A DNA stretch of 64,000 nucleotides, taken from positions 21,688,485 to 21,752,484 of the forward strand of contig NC_134027.1 in the NCBI RefSeq assembly GCF_964204645.1, given 5' to 3'. Made by a program: the position numbers and the translations under genes. Origin of the DNA: Tubulanus polymorphus (Eukaryota > Nemertea > Palaeonemertea > Tubulaniformes > Tubulanidae). Below the pieces are notes generated by a model. It saw only the letters and a program-made list of their open reading frames with translations. It did not search any database and was not told the origin of the DNA. Of the stretch, positions 40,601-55,600 are shown piece after piece. The stretch's first letter is position 1. Each line of letters starts with the position of its first letter.

Positions 40601-43600
40601 CATGGGACCGGTAGGATCAACTGAGAATTTTTTTAAGTTTTGAGCACAAAAATCGATTTGTTCTTGAATTTGCAATTAAGTATAAACAGCTGATAAAGAT
40701 ACATGGTAATGGGTTTTCTACGGAAGCCCCTAGGTGACATACGAGAAAGTTTTTTCACAATTTCGACTTATTAAGTCAAGGCTTCCGTAGAAAACCCATT
40801 ACCATAGTAGAACAGTTCTCGATAATGATGCCACTGGGAAAGCCCTTCTAGAGGGATTTCCAAGTGATGCCCTTCTGAAGGGCTTTCCCTGTGATGTCAT
40901 AAAACTAGGTCAAGCATCGATTAGTAGAATAGCAATAGTTTTATTGAAATTTTGCCCATTTTCTCCCAGTACTTCGAAACGGCTTAGAGCTGATGGATGA
41001 AACTGCCCAAATCAATTCCACCATCTGTTTTCCACCGATTGACAAAATATCAGCTGTGTATATCCAGTGGTTACAATTTGTGCCACCAAGAGCTAACAGA
41101 AAGTTACTCTCAGGACCATTCTATAAGGATCAACACACTTGATCCTAAAAACGATGAAAACCATTCCTGCTTCGCGCAGAAAGATTTTAAAGGAGCGTTG
41201 CGCCCGAGCGGTCGAAGCCGTCGGTCACGGGCACCTGGGGAAATCAACCTTGAACCCACTTATATAATACCCAGGGTTCGGCACTCATTTCAATCCTACT
41301 CAGGTCGAAGACTTAAGCCGCCATCACAGAAGCACTTTGGCATGGGCTAAATTTGACTCAGGCCTGATGCGTGCCAATTTGGCCCTACCAAAAATGTCCG
41401 ACCAAGCACAAGTCAAATTTTGAATCGCAACTTATTCTGGAAGTGACTCACTTGTTCACTTTAAGCATTGTTCAGTATCCAGTGAGTGGTTTGTGTACGC
41501 GCACGTGTTTATTAGGCACGGGCCAAATTTGACTCGGGCCTGATCCGTGCCAATTTGGCTTGGGCTAAATCATATCTATGCGATCGCGGCTAATGCCTCA
41601 GCCATGTCATATTCAATATAAACCCTCTATTCAATCATTCAAGTGCCACTACAGTCGATACATCCTTTCTAATTATTGGAACATCATATCATTCCACTTA
41701 TATACATACGTATGTATTGCACTAATATACATATATTAATGGGAAACCTACTCCATACAGCCTATCTTCCATTAGTCTCTCCTTCATAACTTTTTTTGGC
41801 ATTTCGTCGCGAAACATTAACTCATTTTCGGAAATACAGAAGACAAGCTTATGAATTCAAAACTTTTTTAGGTATCAGTCTTCCTTTTCCCGTGAGATTT
41901 CAGGGTAACTAGACATTTTTAGAGGGGGTGTGCACCCTCCCCTCGGTTCGGCCTCCCAAGTAGGAAACAACAAAGTCATGAGACATGATTTAAAAACGGT
42001 ATCATGTTTCGCTTTCCCCATCACCACCTCCCCCCCCCCCCCCGACTTTTTTTCTCAAATATGCATTGTTTAAAAAGTTCCCATTATATGACCTATATAT
42101 TGTATATTGGATGTTGGCGATTGCGGACGTTAACATCTGTGAGTAATAATGCGGGAGGGCACTTCAAACAGGAGGGAGAGGGAGAACATTGCAAGCCGAG
42201 AGTCTACAGTACAGCAGCTAGCGTCACACAACCGATAAAGGAATAAAAAGGTACGCATTTTTCCATTAATTAGACTCTAGATACTTCAATTATCGCGGAC
42301 TACGCTGTTAAAATAAAGCTGAAGAATTCAAGTTCGATCATTTTTGATTCAAATCGGAAATATTCAAATTCGAATATATAAGTACATCATTTGCTCATAC
42401 GAGAATAATCTAACGCATCATTTTAGGATGATACGAATTCATTAAACAACTCATCAACCGGACAATGGATCAACAAAATAAATACAGCCCGCCGCCAGGT
42501 AAGGGTCATTTTCGTATCGGGCTGCCTGGGTCACACGGGTGTATTTTTTGCCCAAATTGAAGCGAGCGACTGAATATCTACGGGGAAACGGGTAGCAGAT
42601 GTCTGGAAGCATATACCACGTCGCTACTTGACGAGCGCACAAAATGGCGGAACAGCTGAACACGCAGCTATTTCAATATCGCTAGATGCAAATAATAAAA
42701 TGATTAGGACCGGGATGAATTGGCCCAGATCAGGCCCGAGTCAAATTTGGCCCGTGTCTAATTAGACAGCGAGTTTACATGTAAATCACTTGGTACTGAA
42801 CAATGCTTTTCAAAGCCAAATGAGTCACTTCCAGACCCAGTTGCAATTCACATGCAATAATTTGACCCGCACGGAAATTTGACTCCGACCTGGTCCACAC
42901 ATCTTTGGTCGGGCCAAATTAGGCCCAGGCTAAACAGGCACAAGCCCTATTCCAGAAGCCACGTTTACTGACCTATTTCACCTACAACACTTTCATTGAC
43001 CTATTTCAGTTGAAACACTTTCATTGACCTATTTCAATAGTAACACTTTCATTGACCTATTTCAGTTAAAACACTTTCACTGACCTTTTTCAATTGCAAC
43101 ACTTTGACCTATTTCACCTTAAAACTTTCATTGACCTAATTCCTTTAAAACACTGTTACTGACCTATTTTACCTATAACACTTACATTGATCTATTTTGT
43201 CAGTAACACTTTCACTAACCTATTTCACCTATAACACTTTCATTTACCTATTTCAGTATAAAGAATTTCACTGATCTCACTTCACTTACAATTAAAACAC
43301 ATGCATTGGCCTATTCCAACTATAACACTTCATTGACCCATTTCATGTGAAACACTTTCAACGACCTATTTCAACTGAAACACTTTCACTGACAAATTTT
43401 CACAATTTATAAACACATTCAGGAGACTCATTACTCTGAATTGGACAGGCAACCAACATGAAATGTGATCAGTATTATTTTTTCCCAACAGGTGACGGTC
43501 AGTACAATGTAGCCTATAGCGGTCCACCACAGCAAACAACTGTCGTCATTCAACCGGCGACACTTTCAAACCCACCTAAAGATCACCTCGCATTATCAGT

Positions 43601-46600
43601 GTTTGTTTGCCTGTTTTGCTGTTGGCCCTGCGGCATCGTCGCCATCATCAAGGCTTTCGACACCAGGAACTCGATAACCAATCTAAACCAGCCCCAGGCC
43701 CAAACTGACTCCAAGCAAGCCTACAAGTGGAGCATGATATCGTTAGGATTTGGAATAGCGGGCCATGCGGTATGGATTATATTACTTATCGCATTGGCTG
43801 CTACTGGGGTCATCTACAGTTACAGATCCTAGAATACTGGCTAACACTTTAAACGCCCTGAGTATCTACACTGCTGGCTAACACTTTAAACAATAAGTCT
43901 TTAATTTCTTATACTCTACAAATGACTATATAACTTCTTACTTAGAATGCTTGTAATGTATGACTTACTAATTATGTGGATCACAGACTATGAAATCTAA
44001 TCGAATGTTGAAAAAGTTTGTTGATGACCTAATGTGGTACATTTCTTGCGATGTAATTCTAATCGTAATATCATAGGCCCACCAAGTACTTGAGTACTCG
44101 ATCAGGCTCGAGTCAAATTTGGCATGTGCCTAATCAGACACAGGCCAAATTTGACTCGGGCCCTCACTTAATACTTAGCAATGCTTAGTTAATGCTTAGC
44201 AAAGAAGGTGAGTCACCGAGTCACTTCCAGAACCAGTTGCAATTCACACGGGCCTGGGCCGACGTTTGTGGTCGGGCCAAACAGGCACGCACCCGTGTGA
44301 TTGGTTGTTCCGGGCCAAAAACACTCAAGTCTCTCAGTCAAGGCTTTGATGAATACTACAGTAATGAAGATATATCGATGAATCAAATTTGCATGTTCAC
44401 ATATCAATATGTAAGAATCGATGTTTGATGGAAAATCATGCACACTGATTCAGTCTTATTTAGTAATTAAGTAGTAAATTCGACCAGATTACATAGTTTA
44501 GGATTCGATTTCAACTCCTGGACTCAGTTCCACAGTAAAGGTTTTCAATTTGATCAAAAAGAGATCTTAATACTATACTTAATACTATTGAGATAGAGAT
44601 CATCAAATGGATCCAGAATTCCTGATGGATTTGGTCTTGAGTTGTTTAATACGATGTTTTGTACAAGGTGGCCACTTAGCAACCATTTACAAATCCCCTG
44701 GGCCCAGTTTTATAGACCGGTATTACCTTCAACCCGGGGGGGGGGGGGTTAACTGCATTGAAAATGAATTAACTCAGCCCCTGGGTAAAAAAGGTAATAC
44801 CAGTTTATAAAACCGGCCCCCGAGTTTTCGCTGATTTTCCATGCAATTACACAAAATTCTGCGAGTTAATCAGAGAAGGTCCTAGGTTTAGAATGCTACG
44901 CTTCAATCATTTTTCATTGAATCACGTACTGACAAAGAAATGCGTGATCAATAGCATTCCCGAATTCCCCAAGTTTTCCAGTGTCTTCTTTTGTCAAATT
45001 TATCAAATTCGCAAGTTTTCTCTGATTTTGTCTCGATTTCTCTGAATCCCAGGGTTTTCCAGGTAAGAGGCCACTAACTGTTGTACGAGCATTCTTCAAT
45101 ATTTCACGAAATATTTCATGTAACTCAAACGCTTTATATCGTTTGGATACATATCGATGGCGTTACACGAAGTACAGCTGTATTTTTTAATGAATCGATT
45201 ACTGATTGCAAACACTGATAACAACTGTGATGTATTTGCTTTGGAATTCTGCTCTCACATAACATTTACATATCGAGCGCTACAAACAATCACACGAATT
45301 TAAATCGTTCACAAACGAGGATGTGTTTTATGATTCAAATACTATTGGACTATATCGATATCCTCAACGCAACAAGAACCAAATTTTGGGCCAATTACCT
45401 TTCTCATTTGAGAATTACTTTGTGGTAGTATTTTGAGTTTCGGCTTTAAAAACTTTTTTGGCTCACCTATTTTGCCAAAAATTGTACAACAGGTCGTACA
45501 TTTGGTCTCAAATGACGAAAATCTTGGGGAATTTCGGAATTTCAATTTGAATTTTAATATCTTAAACCATTCTCAGTGCCTTATTTACACCTTAACTCGA
45601 TATTTTAGCGGTTAACTAACCAGATGCTATGGTGAAGGAATTTTTTTGAGCACTTGAGAATTGAGAAATTTTTTAGATGATTTTATCTGAGAATCTAGGC
45701 CACAGTACCGCTCAGAAGCTGTCCCCCGTAGTGTTGCACTAGCGCGATAGATGGCATCACAATATTGTACAGAATATAGTGCATTGGGTTTCAGCAGTGT
45801 AAAATGTGTGTCCCGTGAATGTCTAAAATTGTACAGATGGCAGTAGTGGATATAAGCCGTGATCACATGGAGACAATTTGGCTCGGATCAGGCCAGAGTA
45901 AATTTTGGCCTATGCATGATGTGAGTGTGTTCACAAATAAGTAAATCACTCATTCGATACTAAACAATGCTTAAACAAAGCGAAATGAGTCACATCGAAA
46001 AAACCATTCATTTTACACGCAATAATTTGACCCATGCTAAAATTCAGCTCAGGCCAAATTTTTCCCGGGCCCATATGGCATCTGGGTGAACAGTTGTTCC
46101 GGGCCTAATTTGGCATGGACCGAAATCGTCAATGTGATCGTGGCTATAGTTAAGTGTATGGGGCAGATCAAGTGGTTTCAGCCCATCGACAGTCTCTTAA
46201 ATTTCACTGTGCTGAGTAAATATTTGAAACAGGAGTTAAATGAATATGACCTGCTGGACCCAATTCCACGGTTTGAATGTCAAAGAGTTAAAATCGGTTT
46301 ATTTCTAACTCATTTCAGGATGTTCTAAAAATGTCATTCAATTAAAAAAAAAGAAATTTAATGTCATTTAATTAGTTCTAATCAATCAACAGAATTATGT
46401 AATCTAATCAATTTGTTCTGAAACGAAACCAATGGATGTTTACTTCATGCTGAAAAATTTTTATCGAAATGAACTGATACTTAAAGGACCCAAAACCGGT
46501 CATCCGAGAAGTGATAAATTGATTATTTAACCCTTTCAGTGCGGTGTATGAATCGGTGATGGATTTTGCTAGTACGCCGCACTGCGGTGTATTGATGTAA

Positions 46601-49600
46601 TTAGTAATTAGTAATTATTTCTCTTGAAAAATGGCAGCACTAGTCAAACATAGTTAAATATTATTAACTAACAATACACCCTACCACGGTGTAGACGCAC
46701 CATAGTGGTATTCCTGTTATTCAACACACACTAGGGTGGAATTTCTCAAAATATTCAAATTATCTCCAGCACTATAAGGTATCAATTAGTCAGCACTGAA
46801 AGGGTTAACCAATATAGCACTTGAATTATGAATAGCTCCTCGTCGATTGAAACAAACTATTTGTTAAACTAAAACCTAAATGATTTTATTCTGAAATAAA
46901 AAACTGAACTAAAATCTCTTAAAGTAGCTTGACTCTAGGTGGAATTGTTATTACTAAGGACACTTAATACTATGGATGAGAATGGCGCAGAGAAACCACA
47001 GGGGATGCAGTGTCAAGTCAAACTTGAACACACAACCCAGGAACTGGATCTCGAGTCAAACTTAACCGATTACTGGCCAACTGTTTGATCAACTCAATAA
47101 TGTGAAACTGGATCCAATTTTCTAAATCATCCCTGATGTAAGGCCAACATTTAAATCAGTCCTTTCTTTAACCCTAACCGAAAAATGGCTAACGAATGAG
47201 CGTCCTGAAAAGGGGGTTGATGGGTGCCAATGACCCCCTTTAGGGCCATACAAAACGAAACGAAACAAAACGAAAACAGCCCATATTGAAAAAGTCAGAA
47301 AATATCTTTTTTAAAAGAATTTTTCTGGGGAATGAAAATCAGTAACTTTTAGCCAAAAAACTTACTTTCTTATGGTCAAAATGTTAATAGGTTGGGCCTG
47401 AATTAGAGCCGCTTTTTGAATAAGACGCCATATTGGTTTCTCCGACTCCACAGTTGTGCTAACTACTGCCGAAAACCGTCTTATGGAGCACTCCTAACTA
47501 CGAAGCACTCCGATGTGACACCCGCGATCGAGGCAATTTACACTGATCTCAGGAATAAAGAAAATGTTAGAAAAGGTCGGAAATCCATCTAAGGTCGGAA
47601 GATTATCATCCCTGGCCATATTTTGAATGAGGATAGAATATTTTTCTTCAGCAATTTAGATTTGCGATAGTATAGTTTAGAGCACGACGACAGCTTAAAT
47701 CTCTATGAAACAAGTAAAACATATACATTAATAGAGGGACAATATCGTGGCCACCTAAGTTGTTTGTGAAGTTACGAAATTCTAGTGGATTTAGCCCTTT
47801 AAAAGGGAAATTCAACCCCCTTAAAAAATCATGGGGTCGCCCATGTAAAAGCAAAATTCTCTTAACTTTGTTCCAATGCCCCAACTAGTTTTGTAAACCA
47901 TTCGTAACAGCCAAGTGAGCTCAAAGCCCAACGTGAACGAAACAGGGAATCGCGGAAACAGGAGACGGAAACATGTTTCCGAGCATTTCCCCATGTCATG
48001 TGCGTCGATGAGAAATAAGAAACATGGTTTCATTCGAGAACGAAATCTCCAAAATCGAACTTGTTTGATTCAGTGTTTCTTAGTTTCTGCGTTTCCGTGC
48101 GCCTCGTTTAATGAACCTAAAACCGATCGATACAACCGACTATCAAGGTTTGACATGTTGTCACTCATATTTTTTCCTAATCATTCAAGATATAGAAAGG
48201 AATGAATTCGCTCGCTCGCTCAGAATAAACGGAAAACGCCGCATAAACTGAATATCGAATTATCTCTTTCACGGCGGCGGCGACGGCGACGAGGATAACG
48301 ACGACGTCACCGCGTGTCTGGCTGCTCAGTTGTCAACTGTTGCTACGAGACAGCGCGTATGAATTATTCATCCAGACCGATACGATTAAAAATTCGCGCG
48401 TGTTTCGCCGACGAAAATATCCACGACGTCGATAACCGCGAATCGAGCTTATACAAATCAAATTAACCGCGAAGTATACGTCCCGCTCGGCGTCGGTGTC
48501 TTGCCCGATTGCGGGCGAGAATTATTTGGGGAAAAGTATCGATCCCGAAGTGAAATCGGTCTGGCAATAATAAGGGATTTTCAAAAATAGAAAAGTTTCG
48601 AAATAGAGAGTTGGTGAACAATCTTTAAGTTTCAGGGCACCTTTTTGGTGGAATATCACACCAAGAAATGTCAGGTTCCTGTTTTCAAAATTAGCTTAAT
48701 AACTTTGTTTCCTCATAGAAAAAATTCTAAAATATTCGGAATTCTTTAAAAATAGCTTTAAAAACTTTATGTCTCCTAATGCCATTAATTCTTAGAATGT
48801 CATTATCTGTTCTCGTTTAGTTTTATACTAGTGTTTTATCTTTGGGTTCTATAATCAATTATGTAAAGCACAGTGAGTCCATTAAGAAAATAACATAACA
48901 GCATATTTCATCATTATTATCAATGTCATTACTATTATGGCACAATGAAAAATTATGGCACATCTAATTTTCAAGCGGTAATCAACATGGAATTTACTAC
49001 ACACATTCTAGCCAAACACTTCTTCTGATTTGAAATCTTCATAGTTGTAGAGGCCAATAGCTGAATGCGTTTGGGTCACATGATTTTCAAACAATATAAG
49101 TTTGTTTTCTGTTTGTCTACCACTCAGAAGATACAGTACAAACAGAAGCAGAACCGATATTGGGTCGATCGGGCCGATTTTTGACCGAATAATTTTCACC
49201 CGATATCAGATTAAGAACGTACGCACTGAGCTTTATTGACAGTGAAGGTTTAAAAAACCAACCTTATCTCTAAAGACAATAATAGGAGGCAAGGACAGAT
49301 GTTCGTTAATCGATACCATCGACAACAGAAATTCCTTGAATCAGAAAATGTTCACATCAGGAAGTTCGTCATTATGCCCTAATAGCGAAAATTTCACATT
49401 TAATAGCACCACGCCAGACCCAGTTCCACAGTTCCGTGTAAAGATTTGACTGGAGAGTTAACTCTTCGGATATGAACTGATATCACTCTCGTGAGTTAAC
49501 TATTATCTCACAAATGTGAAACTGGATCACCACCAGCAGCACCATTTTAAATCCTGTGACTGAGAGTTGAATTAGGCATACTTGTTGGCACTAACAATTC

Positions 49601-52600
49601 ACTAGATTTTATAAGTAAAATAGCTCCCACCGTGAAACAAAGAAATGTCCTGAAAAAAAGTGTTCAGGAAAATGTTCGGCAAACAATGTGGTTTAACTGA
49701 CTATGCATCATCAGGGGTCACTTGCACAGTCATAACTTAACTACGCCATGACTTCAATCCGATAGTGGTCTTAAGTCTGAAGTTGACTTATGTCCAAAAG
49801 AGGTTTCAAATCTTCAGTCATTTTTTGATTGGCTACAGAACTAAGTTGGTCTTAGACTGGTCATAAATCTAAGCTATGAATGGCAACTAGCTTCTATGAA
49901 ATCTATTTGCTGAGCTAACTGTATGTAAATGTATTATCGGTAACAGGTAATAATCCCCATCGGTAAAAATCCCCCCAAATTTGATTTCAAATCAAAACTC
50001 AACAAGATATAGCAATATTCTTATGTTGATAAACTTCAATAGTTTTCGAAAGTTTCAAATTCTTTGTGGTGTTTTTCAGAATTTTCCTGATCTTTACATA
50101 TCTTGTGGGAATTTTACCTACATTTGTATTATCTGGGGTAGTATTACTTGTTCTCAGATAAAACGTTGGGGTAGTATTACTTGTTCTCAGATAAAACATA
50201 ACCAGTATTTTTGCTATATTCGACGAGTCTTTCACATTCTAGGTTCAATTCAAATCATAAAAACACTCACCTTGGCACTCAATTTCGGAAAAACTTTACT
50301 CTGGAACGGAAATGATTGATCATCTACCATGTGCCAGTGGAAGACATTGATTTTATTCAACTCCATCGCATCCTAGAAAAAAATCAATTCATTCAAAATG
50401 CAATTCATAATTCTATTGAATAATATATCAATCATATCGAAAAAATGCGTATAAACAATGATTCAAAACACAATATTGTTTTGACGATAGCGATATTGTT
50501 TATTATCATTTTGACTCTCGAAAAGTGGGTGAAAAGCTGCTGAATAACACCTCTGATGCAATACTTTCCAATTGCTGCCAGGGCTACTAGGATAATTCAT
50601 AACTAGCCAATGTTCAGAATTGCAGCTACGTCTACACTTGCATCTTATACCCGGGTTACGCGTCTACATAATGCCCGAAACACGGGTTCAATGCAATTTT
50701 CTGCAAAACCTGGGTTTTAGAAACCCTTCTTGAAAAAGAACAGTTCACCCCGCATTCGCATCAGACTGCATTTTTGCTAGTGTAATGGTTAACCCGTGTT
50801 CAATGCAGCGTTCGAGCGTCACGACCTTGAACTTGGAACTATAGCCGCGATTACACAGAGATGATTTGAACGCGGGTTTTCATAAAACCCGGGTTCAGAG
50901 CTAGTATAGAGGTAGCTTAGACCAATACAGTACTTGGGTGTAGTAGTGTGCGCTAAAAATTGGGCCGAGTTTGCAGTATACAACGGACGTTGGATGGCAT
51001 AGAGCATGTCTAATATTTCGCCATCTCGGTTTCGTCAGCAAATATTCCCCTAAAAAGGTATGCAGCGACGATCAGGCTAAAAGGGATAGGCTATTAGACC
51101 AGTAAGAGAAAACGCATGATTGTACACCATATCGCGATCGGCCACCCAGCCATCGGCATGCGTGACAAACAAACGTCCAATAACGTAACGAAACAGTCAT
51201 CGTCGTCCCACAAATCCAGCATCAACTGGGAGTACGACATACCTCATCATGGCAATTATGACAGTAGCCAGCAGAAGTATGATATATCTAATAGTAAGCA
51301 GCGAATGCTTTAGGGTTTTATCTGTGTGGATTTTATTGTATTCTCTGGAGTTTTATTATTAATTCAGTTACGCGACCGCTCTCTGCTCTCTCTCGCAATG
51401 CTCTCTCTCGTCTAGTCTACCCTCAGTAATTAACGACAGCTGTGATTACACTGACACGATGCGCAAATAAAATCAGTCGTTATTTCCGCAAAGCTCAACC
51501 AATAAAAGATACGCGGTTTATGAGATATTAAAAGATAACATACAAAGTGACAAAAATAGAGTCCCACAAATAATATCGAGCGATGCACATCTTTTATCTA
51601 CCCGGTACGATGAAAGAATAAAATATTGATAATATTGAGAAAGGAGAAACAAGGTATAACTTTTTTTAGACCATTTGGGACTTGACCCATTAGCACTCAA
51701 ACCGCTCTTATCCGCCCTGCCTATTACTCCTTAAACCGCCCGAATCCGCCCTGACACTTTTTTCTAATGCTGCACAAAAACAGTTATATTGGGATTCGAA
51801 CCCAATAGCTTATGATAAACTAGACACCTTAGTACTTAGGGCCCAGTTCCATAGTTATGGCTTAGTCTTAAAATTTAAGACCATTTTTGGACTTAAGTCT
51901 CAACTGAGGAACCAGCCCCAGAATACCGTACAAAAATCAACATCTTCCTATTTTGAAATTCTTGAGTATTTGGAGTAAGGACATGACAGATCTGATCACT
52001 CACTTCAAATCCAAGTCAGTTTGGAAGAATTTGGGGGGCCAAAAGGACACGATTTTCGGTGGCCCACCTCACCAAATCTAATACAATATGAAAGTATTGA
52101 CTACAAATATTCACTACACAAATAACACAAACTTGTAATACATGAAAATAAACAGCAAATGAGCTATTCGGTATCGGGATAAACGTGGATTTTCCCTTGT
52201 ATTTTTTGAGGAGTAATTGACACTTCATAGTTTAATTCCTGAGTGCTAATGGGTTAAATCCCAGGGGCTATTACATTCATTTTATGTCCGTTGTATATCC
52301 ATCCCTCCATTCGTTCGTCCGTAGATGGAATCCAGTTATTTTGGGAAGTTTTGGAGACTCATCTATGGCTTGTCTTGATCTTTGGTTTATACATCTACCC
52401 TAGACACATCTTCAGCTCAAAAACTCGCCCAATCAAATTCAAAATGGCCGACTCGTAATTTAGAACCCGTCCAAATTTGGCAATTTGCAACGGCAATCAA
52501 AAATCGCCTGACTTGTCAAACCTGGCATTAATTCGATTCTGCATCAACATATTTCTATCATCTATCACTTTCACTAAACTTGATTTCTAGTCCAGATAAT

Positions 52601-55600
52601 TGAAATCATTTCTCCAGGTCAAGATGTTTTTTTTTTCCGATACGATGACTTGTGAGATTAGTTTTTCCACCATAGATATATCCTTCTCACAGATGGAACA
52701 TTTTGCAAAATCGTGTATTTCTTAGTTTTCAGAAGCCAATCCTTTAAGGCTGGCTTATGTCGACAAGCAACGCGACGCCTACCGACACAACTAGGTTTAT
52801 CGCCAATTAGCGGCAACTAGCGGCTTACGAGAGGCCGCCAGTTGCTGCTCTATCGGTTCGAACTAAGCCGGCTTGCGACGGCAACCCGACGCCTACCGAC
52901 TCCTCGCAAGCCGTATCCGGCTAGTTGCCCATGTTCTACTCCAGCCTACGGTAGGCGGATAGTTGATTTCGATTGCAGCCGACATAAGCTCATCTGTGAC
53001 GCGACGGAACTGAGCGCAGGGGTTCCAGCCAATAAGAGACCGCATATACATAGTACAAATTATGACCGCTAGTTAGCGTTATTCGTAATTAGTCATAAAC
53101 TTTCAAATTCAAGTATTTCGAAACGTAAACCAAACCTTCAGCAGGGCAGATGACTGGACCGAAGATCTAGAAACGAAATTGGTAGAATTATGGTGTGAGC
53201 GGCCATCTTTATATAATGTGGCTAGCACATTGTATTCAAAACAGAATCATAAAGACAAAGATCTTAAAGAAATAGCTTTTCTAATAGAAATATATTTCCC
53301 AATAATTCAAAATATTTCATATTCATTCTCAAAGCTGCAATCGGGCTCATGTCGAACGGATTTAGGAGCAACTGGCAGCCTCTTGTAGGCCGCTAGAGAG
53401 GCTGCTAGTCATGGCTTATCAGCGATAAACCCAGAGGCGTCGAGTCGCTTATCGACATAAAGCAAGCCTTACAAGAGCCACGATGATACAAGTTTTTTGG
53501 CCCAGAACAATCGTTCACACGGGTGCCAGATGGGTCCCGTGCCTATTTGGCCTGACCAAAAATGTTGGATCAGGCACGAGCCAAACAGGGTGATGGCACG
53601 AGCATGGGATAAATGATTGCGTTGGATGCATTTGAATTTCAACTGGTACATCTGCATACTTTTGAGCTAGGTTTGTAGCAGGATTTTATGGTTTTGAGAC
53701 TGACATTTCCAGAAAATAATCATCGCTGGAAGTCGGAGATAATGAAATTCTAGATCTGTCCCTGTTTCAGCCAGTTTAACGTAAAAATAAATTTAAGAAT
53801 TTTCAGCCAGTCCATGCAAAGCAAGATATTAGGAAATATTTACCATATGGAGAAGAAGGGTTTCTTTTCTCATGAAATGTCTTGCGGTGTCAACCAGCAC
53901 TCCTCGGTGGCGCCATCTAGGGAAGTCTTTTATCACAGTTCTGTTCACATAAAACTACTCAAACGAAAAACAAAAAAGAAAATCAAATATAGCCACAAAG
54001 CAGCGATAACAGGTTTTCTTCATGGAGCTGCTCATTGTCCACAATTCCTGGGACCTTGGAAAATAATTAATAATCGAACGGGTACAGAATAATTTCCAGC
54101 CAATCAAGAATATTTAAATCTTCCATTTGCATGTGGCATGAAAATCATTTGAATCGAATCATTTGCGGTGGCAACCAGATAACAAAACATTTGAATCGCT
54201 ATCTACCAATAATAAAAATCCAGGAATTTAAGATGTTTAGCCCCTATTGGACGAACAATGACAACCACAAAATTTCTATTAATTGGCATTTTCGTGTGAA
54301 TATGATGAAACACTCAGGAAATTGCTGCATTTTCCAGTTCCTGTATATTCCAAACATGGATGTTCATTTCATTTCCCAACCTGTACATTCTTACATTTTC
54401 CAGTTCTTGTTTATGCCGTATCGTAATTTCAGTGGATTTTACCTACATTTTCATCATACGTTGGAATATTCTATTGCAACCATTTTCATGTTGTGCAATT
54501 TCTTATTTTGCATCCGGAATACTAGCGATAGGATTTTACGCTGAATACTTATGAAACTCATTCAAAACAAGCGAGGAGTCAAGCAAGGATCCACCAGGTG
54601 GCGTGCAACAGTTCGACAAGCGATACATCTTAATACACTCCCCGCTCAAAATAATTTACACGGTACAATCATGTTTTTGTAAGTAATACAGATGGGGAGA
54701 TGGCAGGAACGAATACCTCAGGTCAATTTTTTCCCTTCGTCTGAATGTTTTGAATGTGGAATAAAAATGAATCGGATTTGATGTAATTTTGTTCATTAAA
54801 ATAAAATTGGATTGGATTTGATGTTTTTGCAGAATAAAATTTAATTGAATTTGCAATTCGAGCACATGGCTAATTAATATATCTAGGTCATCCATCCTAT
54901 CTGAGAAAAAGCTATTCTTCCCAAACCTTGCACAATCGGCGCTAACTGATGAAATTGATATTTTCTCTAGTGCAAATAAAAATTATTCCCAAAAACCAAA
55001 TCAATGAAAGGTTTCATAGAAATCCAACTAGAAATGCAACATTTTTTAATCTTTAAAAAAACCCGTCAAGTAAAACAGTAGACGATACTGCAGGTTCACG
55101 TGAACACCTGCTGATTTCAGCAGCTGAGCCAATCATAGAGGAGACAGCTTTCTGATTGGCTTTTTAAAACTAATATTTTTGCGTTCAGAAATACATCCTG
55201 TAAATTTTATCGAGGCCCTTTTTCAAAATCAGAAGCGAGCTCATTAAACGCCGAATCATGAGTTATGAATGCAACTCGCTCTGTAAGCGCGGTATTCTGG
55301 CATATTCAGCACCACACTGTAAGTACGGTACTTCGTAAGCCCCTAAATCTCGTGTGAACATCATTATAGAGCCTTTGATTTGTCTGATTTATGGATGGGG
55401 GAAGCAATTTTTCACGGTTAGATTTGATTAAAACATGAACTAACAGTACATACTTTGGTCATCATAGGCACGCCATCTGGTGAAAAGCCATTGATTGGAA
55501 TAAAAAGAGGATCAAATTTTTTTTTAATGTTGAAATTATCCTTCCACAACACAGGTGTCGAGGGTACTGTGAACATTTCCTATTCATCTTATGTAATATT

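Noticed and set aside
43458-43491. ATG at 43458 as the start of the dispanin protein
   Set aside because: It lies before the TTTCCCAACAG acceptor; the exon 1 ATG at 42465 gives a correct splice join and a family-like N-terminus.
47821-48205. Overlapping ORFs at 47.8-48.2 kb
   Set aside because: The two strands show similar open length and no domain; likely part of a GAAACATG-type repeat.
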